Shown here: piece by piece, positions 7,780-14,762 of the stretch
How positions within the stretch are numbered: position 1 is the stretch's first letter
Layout of the letters: the number at the start of each line of letters is the position of its first letter
Translations under genes and position numbers: made by a program
Assembly: GCA_024281135.1 (NCBI GenBank)
Contig: JAMXLG010000083.1
Location: 1-18,445 of the forward strand
Direction: 5' to 3'
Source: Vulcanimicrobiia bacterium
GTDB taxonomy: Bacteria; Eremiobacterota; Eremiobacteria; Baltobacterales; Baltobacteraceae
Length of the DNA: 18,445 nucleotides
Notes under the pieces: generated by a model
Seen by the model: the letters and a program-made list of their open reading frames with translations, nothing else
What the model was told of the DNA's origin: nothing
Databases searched by the model: none

Positions 7780-9077
7780 GAACGCTACCGAGCGAGCTCG
7801 TTCGCTGTGCGCGTGCGCTGGTCGGTGGTAAGAGCCGCCACGACTATGCGTTCGTCATGCGCAACGGACGCATCGACGACGCGGGCGACTACGCGATCGT
7901 GTCGCAGCGCAATCCAGGTCTTCCGGCGCGTTCATTTCCCGACGACCGTCTCGTCGTGCCCGGATTCATCAACGGCCATAGTCACGCGTATCAGATTCTG
8001 CTTCGCGGCTGGGCCGACGATTGGACGTTTGCAAAATGGCGCACCGACGCGCTCTACAAAGTCGTGCCGCAGCTGACTCCCGACGATATCTACTGGACGT
8101 TCATCGCTGCGTTTTCGGAGATGCTCTCTGCGGGTATTACAGCCGTCGCCGAATTCTTCTATCTCAACGGGTTCGGAAACGAGCATGCGGAAGCGGCGAT
8201 TCGCGCCGCGGAAGAAACCGGCATTCGCTTGGTGTTCGCGCGTACGTGGATGGACGCAGACTATGCGCCGCCGCAATTCCGCGAATCAATCGACGTCGCG
8301 CAATCGCGCACACTCGAGCTGATGGAAAAGTATCCGTGGGCGAACGTGTGCGTTGCTCCTCATTCGCTGCACGCTGCGTCGCTCGACATGCTTCGCGCCG
8401 CCTCGGATTTCGCGCGCGTGTACGACTGCATGATGCACGTGCATGCCGCGGAAGCGTCGTATGAAGGTGAAGCAACGCTTGCCGCGCACGGTGCGACGCC
8501 GATCGACCTCCTCGACCGCCTCGATGCGCTCAACGACCGCACGATCGCGATTCACGCCATCTACATTACGGAAGGTGAGAAACGTTTGCTCGCCGAGCGC
8601 GGCGCGCGCGTCATTCACAATCCGATGACCAATCAATACCTCGGCGACGGCATCTGCGACGTGTTGGAGTTACAAGCGCTCGGCGTGTCGATGGGACTCG
8701 GAACCGATGCCGACGTCAAGCCGTCGCTGATCGACGAGATGCGCGCGGCTTCACTGCTGCAAAAAATAGCACGAACGGACGGCAGCGCACTGGGTGCGCT
8801 CGACGCATTCGACCTTGGAACCGCGCAAGGCGCGCGCGCACTGCGCCTCGATGCCGGCGATCTCACGGCGGGAAATGCCGCTGATTTTCTCGTGCTGGAT
8901 GCATCCGCGATCGATCCCTGGACGCCCGATGTCAACGGAGTCGTGTATCGTGGGCAAGATAGTTGGGTGCAAGCCGCATTCGTCGGCGGAGCCCGCGTCT
9001 ATACCGGAGAATCTTCGCCACTTGCCCGCTTAGCACAGCAGAAATTGAAGGAGATAACGCAACGTGTCATTCCGTAA
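7776..9077 (+). CDS. Amidohydrolase, probable formimidoylglutamate deiminase (HutF-like)
   Basis: This 433-aa member of the deaminase branch of the amidohydrolase superfamily (TrzA/AtzB/SsnA/HutF group) has all metal-site residues in order: PGFINGHSHAYQ with H68 and H70, HVHAAE with H221, IHAIYI with H260, and LGTDADV with D311. The NPMTNQYLGDGI block is typical of the group. Position directly after hutU-hutI, with a GTGA overlap, suggests it handles the hutI product, releasing ammonia from formimidoylglutamate to give formylglutamate. It is not a close match to the proteobacterial HutF that I recall, and another deamination substrate is possible. No formylglutamate hydrolase (hutG) is visible to continue the route. 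The GTG start at 7776 is fixed by the overlap, with GGGGTG upstream. Confidence 0.75.
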   Translation: MRTLPSELVRCARALVGGKSRHDYAFVMRNGRIDDAGDYAIVSQRNPGLPARSFPDDRLVVPGFINGHSHAYQILLRGWADDWTFAKWRTDALYKVVPQLTPDDIYWTFIAAFSEMLSAGITAVAEFFYLNGFGNEHAEAAIRAAEETGIRLVFARTWMDADYAPPQFRESIDVAQSRTLELMEKYPWANVCVAPHSLHAASLDMLRAASDFARVYDCMMHVHAAEASYEGEATLAAHGATPIDLLDRLDALNDRTIAIHAIYITEGEKRLLAERGARVIHNPMTNQYLGDGICDVLELQALGVSMGLGTDADVKPSLIDEMRAASLLQKIARTDGSALGALDAFDLGTAQGARALRLDAGDLTAGNAADFLVLDASAIDPWTPDVNGVVYRGQDSWVQAAFVGGARVYTGESSPLARLAQQKLKEITQRVIP

Positions 9078-9420
9078 GCTGCTTGCACTAACCGCCCTCG
9101 TCGCTCTTGCGGCGTGCGGAGGTGGAAAATCGGCGCAGACGTCCGCGAATCCGTCGCCAAGGTCCGAAGTGAACGGTCCGATGGGCGGAATGAATGCGTC
9201 GGGAGAGGCGATGGCGCCTGGAACGATTGCGACCGTGCCGCCCGGAATGACGTGCGGCGCCGTTCGTGCTGTTTGGGTAAATACCAAGACGCGCGTCTAT
9301 CACGAGCCGAGCGATCCGTATTACGGTCGCACCAAACACGGCGAGTACATGTGTCCGTCGCAAGCCGTAAAAGAGGGCTATCACAAAGCCGGCGGCGCCA
9401 AAAAGAAAATCGAGCAATAA
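9064..9420 (+). CDS. Small lipoprotein in the hut operon
   Basis: This 118-aa protein has a lipoprotein signal (MSFRKLLALTALVALAAC, lipobox LAAC with Cys18), then a low-complexity Ser/Gly/Met/Pro linker to about residue 60. A compact C-terminal module follows at about 61-110: TCGAVRAVWVNTKTRVYHEPSD, then YYGRTKHGEYMCPSQAVKEGY. The VWVNT...VYH....YYG.T..GEYM...A...GY pattern recurs in small secreted proteins of soil bacteria and has no assigned function that I know of. C64 and C98 could form a disulfide or bind a ligand. The GTG start has GGAG 10 nt upstream, and the gene overlaps the amidohydrolase by 14 bases, so it is probably co-translated with it. It ends one base before the convergent serine hydrolase gene. 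Confidence 0.75.
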   Translation: MSFRKLLALTALVALAACGGGKSAQTSANPSPRSEVNGPMGGMNASGEAMAPGTIATVPPGMTCGAVRAVWVNTKTRVYHEPSDPYYGRTKHGEYMCPSQAVKEGYHKAGGAKKKIEQ

Positions 9421-9421
9421 A

Positions 9422-10213
9422 TTAAAACAGGTCGCGCAACGCGCGCATGAACGGACCAAAGCGCGCGTTGTGTTCGTCCGTACTCGAAAGACCGGTATAG
9501 ACGACGACCACGTAATTACGTCCCTCGGAGGTCGTCAAAATCCCACCATCGTGCGTCACGTCGTCCGTGTCGCCCGTTTTATGCGCGAACTGATCTCCCG
9601 TGCGCAAGCCTTTGGAGAGTTTATCGTTCCAATACTGACGTGCGAGCGCGCCGCGGAGAAGATCGCTGTGCGGAGCGCGGTCTAGCGCGATCAGTTCGAA
9701 CATCTTTGCCGCGTCGCCGGCCGGATGCGTGTTGCGATGCACGCCGTCCCATCCCGGATCGCTGATCAACGGTTCGCTACCCGAAAGCTTCCGATAGAAC
9801 GCGGTTTGCGTTAGCCCGAAGCGGGCCGCAACGATGCGCGTCGCACGTTCGCGTCCGACGACGTCGAAGAGCGCATTAGTCGCCACGTTGTCGGAGCGTG
9901 AGATAGCAAGCTCGCATAGCTCGTCGACTCGAGCCCAATACCCGGGCACGAGCGGCGAAGGAGCGTCGTTGTACGTCATATTAGCGCGCGAAATCTCGAC
10001 GCGGTCGGTGATCGCGATCCGGCCGCCGGCTGCATCGGCAAGGACCGCCGCCGCCAGTGGGGTCTTGATCATGCTCGCCGGATAGAGGCCCTCCTCGGGG
10101 CGGTATGATGCAGCCCATGCATCATCGAGCGAGTGGACCACGAGCGCGCTCGGTTCCAGAGCGTGCTCTTGGGCCAAGTGCCCGAGCTGAGCGGTCGTTA
10201 TGGGTGCATCCAA
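9422..10213 (-). CDS. Class A beta-lactamase-like serine hydrolase without signal peptide
   Basis: The 263-aa protein carries the class A active-site set: S-M-I-K (S47, K50), SDN (S107-N109, 60 residues after S47 as in class A enzymes) and KTG (K212-G214). E147 in SEPLIS lies 17 residues before the conserved proline of THPAGDA, the spacing expected for Glu166; Ser151 replaces the usual Asn170. Such enzymes hydrolyse beta-lactams or related amide or ester substrates. Oddly, there is no signal peptide. The start is TTG at 10213 with AAGGA 8 nt upstream, and an in-frame TAA lies just before that, so no exported longer form is encoded. Length equals a mature enzyme. It may be cytoplasmic and not a resistance enzyme. 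It is divergent from the efflux operon and convergent with the lipoprotein gene. Confidence 0.85.
   Translation of the reverse strand: MDAPITTAQLGHLAQEHALEPSALVVHSLDDAWAASYRPEEGLYPASMIKTPLAAAVLADAAGGRIAITDRVEISRANMTYNDAPSPLVPGYWARVDELCELAISRSDNVATNALFDVVGRERATRIVAARFGLTQTAFYRKLSGSEPLISDPGWDGVHRNTHPAGDAAKMFELIALDRAPHSDLLRGALARQYWNDKLSKGLRTGDQFAHKTGDTDDVTHDGGILTTSEGRNYVVVVYTGLSSTDEHNARFGPFMRALRDLF
9437..9470 (-). terminator. Inverted repeat near the 3' end of the serine hydrolase gene (weak terminator candidate)
   Basis: CAACGCGCGC (9437-9446) and GCGCGCGTTG (9461-9470) are perfect 10-bp arms around a 14-base loop, inside the last codons of the hydrolase. On the minus strand a TTTTAATTT tract follows about 10 bases later, just past the stop. 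The long gap makes this a poor intrinsic terminator, and the repeat may simply reflect CGCG-rich codons. Confidence 0.3.
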
Positions 10214-10249
10214 GCTGGCGATCCTTACGTCTTAGGCAGGGTGCGATGC

Positions 10250-10267
10250 TGCAAGTGGGTACTTGCA
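10250..10267. promoter_or_regulatory. Operator copy 1 of the efflux operon
   Basis: TGCAAGTGGGTACTTGCA is a perfect palindrome with 7-bp arms and a 4-bp centre. It overlaps the -35 of the operon promoter. The same arms recur at 10297. The best candidate binder is the TetR protein encoded in the operon. Confidence 0.75.
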
Positions 10268-10291
10268 CGCGCCAAAAACCTGTGGTATTCT
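10263..10291 (+). promoter_or_regulatory. Sigma70-like promoter of the efflux operon
   Basis: TTGCAC (10263-10268) and TATTCT (10286-10291) are separated by exactly 17 bp. The expected transcription start is near 10298, giving a leader of about 29 nt before the STAS start codon. The two palindromes cover the -35 and the transcription start. Confidence 0.75.
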
Positions 10292-10296
10292 GTGCG

Positions 10297-10314
10297 TGCA
10301 AGTACACACTTGCG
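10297..10314. promoter_or_regulatory. Operator copy 2 of the efflux operon
   Basis: TGCAAGTACACACTTGCG repeats the first operator's arms, with six of seven arm bases paired and only the 4-bp centre and last base differing. Centre-to-centre distance from copy 1 is 47 bp. It sits on the predicted transcription start. Confidence 0.75.
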
Positions 10315-10326
10315 CCCGTGATGTAG

Positions 10327-10614
10327 ATGAGTATGTTGATGCAATCGATCGTTTTTGAGTACCGGCCTGCCGCGTTCGAAGCCTTGCAGGCTGCCATAGT
10401 TACCGCCTTCGAATCAGGAGCGCCGCGCGTCGTACTCGATCTAGACGAACTACCCCGTCTGGACACCGACGCCGTTCGCGGTTTGATCACCCTTTTGCGC
10501 CAGTCGCGTGAGGTCGGCGGCGAAGTCGCGCTGCATGTGACCCGCCCTGAGCTGCTCCGCACGCTCAATACCCTCGCTCTGGACCGTCTCTTCCCGATGG
10601 TGAAGGCTGCGTGA
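10327..10614 (+). CDS. STAS-domain protein (MlaB / anti-sigma-antagonist-like)
   Basis: The 95-aa protein is a single STAS domain. A first strand (QSIVFEY) and helix lead to the central strand RVVLDLDELPRLDTDAVRGLITLLRQSREVGGEVALHV, ending in a C-terminal helix. STAS proteins relay signals by binding anti-sigma kinases, or act as structural subunits such as MlaB in lipid ABC transporters. At the usual D-S/T-S-G phosphosite this protein reads D46-T47-D48-A49: Asp occupies the position of the phosphorylated SpoIIAA serine, while T47 aligns with the functional Thr of MlaB. Regulation by a classical kinase is therefore doubtful. A TAG directly precedes the ATG, so the start cannot be further upstream; ATGs at 10333 and 10339 are alternatives and no SD is clear. 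It is the first gene of the efflux operon and its stop overlaps the next start (GTGA). Confidence 0.8.
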   Translation: MSMLMQSIVFEYRPAAFEALQAAIVTAFESGAPRVVLDLDELPRLDTDAVRGLITLLRQSREVGGEVALHVTRPELLRTLNTLALDRLFPMVKAA

Positions 10615-11300
10615 AGCGCATGTCCCTGGCCGTCGCCACCGCGGCGCTCTTCGGACTCATGGCTCCTGCCGGAGCAGAAGGGCCGAACGCATCGCCGAGC
10701 GCGTCCGCCGCTGCCATACCTTCGAGCGCCGAGGGCGTGATCGAACGTATGACGGGCCGCAATCCGTCGCTCAATTCCTACATGTCGCGTGTGCACGTCA
10801 ATCTGCACATGCTCAATTTCCCGTTTCTGTCGCCGAAGCTCGACGGTACGTCATATTTCAAGCGCCCGAATCATAACGAAGTCGTCTTCGATCGCGTGCC
10901 TTCGTACGCAAAGGGATTCGAGAAGCTCTTCAACGACGTCGCCGATCCGCTCGCATGGCAAGCCGAGTGGAACGTCGAGAACAGGGGGCTCGTGAAAGTG
11001 ACCGATTATCCGAATCCGCTGATCGAGCTGTATATGACGAAGAAGATTTACAGCGATCAAACGGCCGACGCGATCGCGTACGTGGATCCGACTACGTACG
11101 AGCTGCTGCAGATGGAGTGGAACTATCGCAACGGCGGCAAGATCACCATGCGCCAGTGGTATCGCGATCAAGGCGCGTTTAGCCTCGTGTCGCAGCAGCA
11201 CGTCGACATCAGCATCCCGCACGTTCACGCGGTCGGCGACTCACAATTCGCGACGTATCAAACCAATGTCGCCGTCGATGATTCGGTGTTCAAGAAATGA
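10611..11300 (+). CDS. Exported protein, possibly LolA-like lipid-binding fold
   Basis: This 229-aa protein has a Sec signal peptide (MKRMSLAVATAALFGLMAPAGA) and a Ser/Ala linker. The mature domain is rich in predicted beta strands: SYMSRVHVNLHM, GTSYFKRPNHNEVVFDRV, AIAYVDPTTYELLQMEWNYRNGGKITMRQWY, FATYQTNVAVDD. The order of a leading helix followed by successive strands with paired YVD...L..MEW.Y motifs recalls outer-membrane lipoprotein-sorting (LolA/LolB-type) proteins, but I see no decisive motif and the assignment is tentative. The GTG start overlaps the STAS stop by 4 bases, and its own stop overlaps the TetR start (ATGA). It therefore belongs to the efflux operon and probably works in the periplasm, perhaps as a chaperone or substrate-binding partner of the transport system. 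Confidence 0.7.
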   Translation: MKRMSLAVATAALFGLMAPAGAEGPNASPSASAAAIPSSAEGVIERMTGRNPSLNSYMSRVHVNLHMLNFPFLSPKLDGTSYFKRPNHNEVVFDRVPSYAKGFEKLFNDVADPLAWQAEWNVENRGLVKVTDYPNPLIELYMTKKIYSDQTADAIAYVDPTTYELLQMEWNYRNGGKITMRQWYRDQGAFSLVSQQHVDISIPHVHAVGDSQFATYQTNVAVDDSVFKK

Positions 11301-11914
11301 TTGAAGCAGAACGTCAAAGCGAAGCAGTAAAAACGCAAGCCGACCAGACCCGCGACCGCATCGTCGCGGCAGCTCGCGAGGTCATCGCGCGCAAGGGTAA
11401 GCGCGGAGCAACCACACGCGAAATCGCCGATCTCGCCGGCGTGAACGAAGCGACACTCTTCCGGCACTTCGGAAACAAAGAGTCGCTCATTGTTGCGGTA
11501 GTCAAGGCGTCATGCCCCGACACCAAGATGCGCGAAACCGTTTCGCATTTGCAAGGTCCCATCGAAGATGACCTTTACGCCATCGGCATCGCGATAGTCA
11601 ACCATCTCGAATCAATGATCGATATGATCCGCTGGTCGCTGGTCGAAACCGACTATGAAAACAGTATTTTTTCGAAAGAGGCGTGGCGTCCGCAGACGGC
11701 CGTTCGCCAGGTTATCACCGACTACTTTTCGACCCAAGTCGAAGCCGGCACGGTCCAAGGGAACCCTGACGATCTTGCATCAGTCTTCATGGGCATGATC
11801 TTCTCGCGCACCATCGCGCGGGAAAAGTTCCCGGATTCCCCTCTCTTCAACGATACCGACTACGCAATCCGATTCTTCGTAAACGTCTTTCTCAACGGCG
11901 TAAGGAGCAAGTAA
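11297..11914 (+). CDS. TetR-family transcriptional repressor
   Basis: The 205-aa regulator has a typical TetR N-terminal DNA-binding domain: TRDRIVAAAREVIARKG, then helix-turn-helix residues 38-59 (ATTREIADLAGVNEATLFRHFG) followed by NKESLI. The C-terminal ligand and dimer domain (about 70-205) is helical and not assignable to a known ligand class. TetR proteins repress efflux genes until a substrate binds. Encoded within the operon it probably controls, it is the leading candidate to bind the two palindromes at 10250 and 10297. It overlaps the exported-protein gene by 4 bases at the front and the adaptor gene by 1 base at the end (TAATG). Confidence 0.93.
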   Translation: MIEAERQSEAVKTQADQTRDRIVAAAREVIARKGKRGATTREIADLAGVNEATLFRHFGNKESLIVAVVKASCPDTKMRETVSHLQGPIEDDLYAIGIAIVNHLESMIDMIRWSLVETDYENSIFSKEAWRPQTAVRQVITDYFSTQVEAGTVQGNPDDLASVFMGMIFSRTIAREKFPDSPLFNDTDYAIRFFVNVFLNGVRSK

Positions 11915-13185
11915 TGAATACCCGCGAGGTAGAGCAACAGAAAACGGCGCCGGCGGCGCCACCGCCGAACGGCCGCAGCAATGAACCCGTCGTCGAGGAA
12001 GAAAAACAACGGAGTGGTCCGCGCAGGCGGTACATCTTCGGCGCGATCGGCGCCATTGTCGCAATTCTGCTGATCATCTGGGGCATCAAGTGGCTTGGGT
12101 ACGCACGCGTGCACGAGGGAACCGATGACGCGCGCGTCGATGCTGACGTCGTCGCAGTAACGAGCAAGATCAACGAGCGCATCGATCAGATCTTGGTCAA
12201 TACCGACGACCATGTGAAGAAGGGGCAACTGCTTGTCGTACTCGACAATGCAGTCGAACGCGATCAGCTCAATCAAGCGGAAGCGAATTACGCCCTTGCG
12301 GTGTCGAACCAGCGTACGACGTCTACACAAGGCAGCGGTGGCGTCGCGCAAGCGCAAGCCGACGTGACGAACGCCGCGGCGGAGGTTCCGGTCGCACAAT
12401 CGGGCGTGGCGCAAGCTCAAGCCTCACTGCATGTCGCGCAAGCACAAGTACCATCCGCGCAAGCCGCATACGATCGCGCGCTCGCGGATTACAAACGTGC
12501 TGCGGCTCTCGTTAGCACTGGTGACGTTGCGCGTTCGCAACTCGACGCGCAGACGGCGAACCTCGCGAGTGCGGCTGCGCAACTGCGGAGCGCACAAGAT
12601 CAAGTTGCCAGCGCGCAAGCGAACGTCGCGGCAGCGCAGAGTAAGGTCGGTGCTGCACAGGCATCGGTAACGGCCGCTCAGGGTAGCGTCACGACGGCGC
12701 AAGGTAAACTTGCACAAGCAACGGATTCGAGCCAGGTCGAAGCCGCGAAGGCGCAACTCGCAATCGCGCGCCAGAACCTCGGATACACTCATATCTACGC
12801 AGCGACTGACGGCTTCATCGGTGAGAAAAGCGCCGAGGTTGGCCAAACGGTGTCTGCTGGTTCCACGATCCTGACGCTGGTTCCGGATGGCCCGAACCAA
12901 ATCTACATCACGGCCAACTACAAAGAAACGCAGATGAAGGACATGCGTGTTGGCCAGCCCGTCGACGTTCATGTCGATGCGTACAACGCAACCTTCCACG
13001 GCCACGTTCAATCCATCAATCCCGCGTCGCAGAATACGTACGCACTGGTTCCTGCGCAGAACGCAACCGGCAATTTCGTGAAGGTGACGCAACGCATTCC
13101 GGTTCGCATCTACGTTGACGACATGAATCCGAATCAGCCGCTGCGCCCCGGCATGAGCGTCGAAACCTACGTGAAAGTTCGCTAA
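11914..13185 (+). CDS. EmrA/HlyD-type periplasmic adaptor (membrane fusion protein)
   Basis: This 423-aa inner-membrane-anchored adaptor has a cytoplasmic Pro-rich N-terminus, one transmembrane helix (about 40-61), and a first lipoyl-like half (EGTDDARVDADVVAV to GQLLVVLDN, about 68-112). A very long Ala/Gln-rich alpha-hairpin follows (about 117-290, repeated AQA/AQS heptad-like units). Then comes the second lipoyl half (YAATDGFIGEKSAEVGQTVSAGSTILTLVP), a beta-barrel (QIYITANYKETQMKDMRVGQPVDVHVD) and a C-terminal strand domain ending LRPGMSVETYVKVR. It links the downstream DHA2 pump to the TolC-like channel. AGGAG lies 6 nt upstream of the ATG, and TAATG couples it to the TetR gene. Confidence 0.95.
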   Translation: MNTREVEQQKTAPAAPPPNGRSNEPVVEEEKQRSGPRRRYIFGAIGAIVAILLIIWGIKWLGYARVHEGTDDARVDADVVAVTSKINERIDQILVNTDDHVKKGQLLVVLDNAVERDQLNQAEANYALAVSNQRTTSTQGSGGVAQAQADVTNAAAEVPVAQSGVAQAQASLHVAQAQVPSAQAAYDRALADYKRAAALVSTGDVARSQLDAQTANLASAAAQLRSAQDQVASAQANVAAAQSKVGAAQASVTAAQGSVTTAQGKLAQATDSSQVEAAKAQLAIARQNLGYTHIYAATDGFIGEKSAEVGQTVSAGSTILTLVPDGPNQIYITANYKETQMKDMRVGQPVDVHVDAYNATFHGHVQSINPASQNTYALVPAQNATGNFVKVTQRIPVRIYVDDMNPNQPLRPGMSVETYVKVR

Positions 13186-13215
13186 CACGAAGCGCCGCTA
13201 GAAAGCAAAACGAAC

Positions 13216-14751
13216 GTGACACAGACGCAGAGCGTGGTCGAATTCGGCCTACGCAGGTCCATCGTGAGCCTCGCGGTGATCGCCGCGACGCTCCTGGAGA
13301 TCATCGATACGACGATCGTCAACGTTGCGCTACCGAATATTCAGGGAAACTTGGGCGTCGCGGTCGATCAAGGTGCGTGGATCGTCACCGGCTACATCGT
13401 TGCAAACGTCGTCGTTATTCCGATCACACCGTGGCTTGCGGCGCGCTTCGGCCGGCGACAGTACTTCTTCGCATCGATCGTCATCTTCACGATTGCTTCT
13501 CTGATGTGCGGACTCTCCGGCAGCTTCGGCGATCTCGTCTTCTGGCGCATCGTGCAAGGTCTCGGTGGCGGCGGTCTCATCTCGACGTCCCAAGCGATTT
13601 TGCGCGACACGTATCCGCTCGACGAACAGGGAAAAGCGCAAGGCATCTTCGCGATGGGCGTGATCGTCGGTCCGGCACTCGGACCCGTGCTCGGCGGATG
13701 GATCACTGATAACTTGACGTGGCGCTGGGCGTTCTTTATCAACCTTCCGGTCGGAATCGCTGCGGCGACATTGATCTGGAACTACCTGCGCAATCCGTCG
13801 GAGCCGGTGAAGAAGCAGCTCGATTGGATCGGACTTGCGCTGCTTGCGATCGGACTTGGTTCGATGCAGTACGTGCTCGATCAAGGGCAGCAGTACGACT
13901 GGTTCGACGATCCCAACATCCGCCTGTTCAGCCTCCTGTCGGTCGCGGGCCTCGCCGGCTTCGTTTGGTGGACGCTGCGCTCGCAGATTCCGGTTGTCGA
14001 TCTGCATGTGTTGCGGTTGCGGCAAGTGGCGGCAGGAAGCGTCCTCGGCGCAGTGCTCGGGGTGAGCTTGTACGGAACGCTTCTCGTGTTGCCGCAGTAT
14101 TTGCAGAACTCGCTCGGATTTACCGCCACGCTCTCAGGCTTGACGATTCTCGTTCGCGCGGTTGCAGTCATGATATTCACGCCGATCACGGCCGCGCTAG
14201 CAAGTCAAGGGAAGATCGACGTGCGCATCTCGACTGCGCTCGGATTCATTCTGCTCGGCGTCTCGAATTGGATTCTCGCCGATGTAACGACGCCCGAATC
14301 CCAGTTCGGAACGCTCGTCCTTTCACTAATCGTGAGCGGCATCGGCCTCTCGCAGATATTTGTCCCACTTTCCATCGCGGTTCTGGGCGGCGTTCCCGAT
14401 AAGGAAGTCCCCGCGACGTCGGCATTTTTCAATCTCTCGCGCCAGGTCGGCGGAAGTATCGCGACCGCCATCCTCGTGACCCTGCTCGTCCGCGGAACGA
14501 CGGTGCATCAAACCGATCTTGCGGCGGCGCAGAATCTGCATCGCACTGCAGTGGCATCGTACGTGCAAAACAATGGCGGCGAGCGTTCGGTATCAGGTCT
14601 AAGTAATCTCGAGGGAATCGTAGAAAGTCAGGCGGCGGTGCTCTCTTACGCCGACACCTCGCGCTGGACCGCCATCATCAGTATTGCTCTCGCACCCTTG
14701 GTTTTGCTGTTGAATAAACCGCGATTGGGCGCACCAATCGCGGCCGAGTAA
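13216..14751 (+). CDS. EmrB-type multidrug transporter (MFS, DHA2 / 14-TMS)
   Basis: This 511-aa inner-membrane proton-driven exporter has about 14 transmembrane segments. DHA2 signatures are present: LEIIDTTIVNVALPNIQGNLG in TM1 (motif D1), WLAARFGRRQYFF (motif A), RIVQGLGGGGLI (motif B) and the drug-antiporter motif C GVIVGPALGPVLGGWITD, followed by LTWRWAFFINLPVG. The order adaptor-pump-channel makes a complete EmrAB-TolC-type tripartite exporter. Substrates are not deducible; hydrophobic toxins, uncouplers or secreted metabolites are typical. The GTG start gives the expected N-terminus; no strong SD is present, and the gap from the adaptor is 30 nt. Confidence 0.95.
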   Translation: MTQTQSVVEFGLRRSIVSLAVIAATLLEIIDTTIVNVALPNIQGNLGVAVDQGAWIVTGYIVANVVVIPITPWLAARFGRRQYFFASIVIFTIASLMCGLSGSFGDLVFWRIVQGLGGGGLISTSQAILRDTYPLDEQGKAQGIFAMGVIVGPALGPVLGGWITDNLTWRWAFFINLPVGIAAATLIWNYLRNPSEPVKKQLDWIGLALLAIGLGSMQYVLDQGQQYDWFDDPNIRLFSLLSVAGLAGFVWWTLRSQIPVVDLHVLRLRQVAAGSVLGAVLGVSLYGTLLVLPQYLQNSLGFTATLSGLTILVRAVAVMIFTPITAALASQGKIDVRISTALGFILLGVSNWILADVTTPESQFGTLVLSLIVSGIGLSQIFVPLSIAVLGGVPDKEVPATSAFFNLSRQVGGSIATAILVTLLVRGTTVHQTDLAAAQNLHRTAVASYVQNNGGERSVSGLSNLEGIVESQAAVLSYADTSRWTAIISIALAPLVLLLNKPRLGAPIAAE

Positions 14752-14762
14752 TAGGAGTCGTT

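Noticed and set aside
10122..10808. 228-aa minus-strand frame across the efflux promoter
   Set aside because: It spans the serine hydrolase start, the promoter/operator region and the STAS gene, and has low-complexity Arg/Ser content; the promoter architecture explains the region better.
12343..12720. Short repeated GCGCAAGC-like DNA units
   Set aside because: They encode the Ala/Gln heptads of the adaptor coiled-coil hairpin, so they are not a separate repeat element or CRISPR.
12424..13188. 254-aa frame antisense to the EmrA-like adaptor
   Set aside because: The composition mirrors the repetitive Ala/Gln codons of the real gene and shows no coherent protein features.
13330..14025. 231-aa frame antisense to the MFS pump
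   Set aside because: It is rich in Arg/Asp/Glu as the complement of transmembrane codons, with no motif and no SD.
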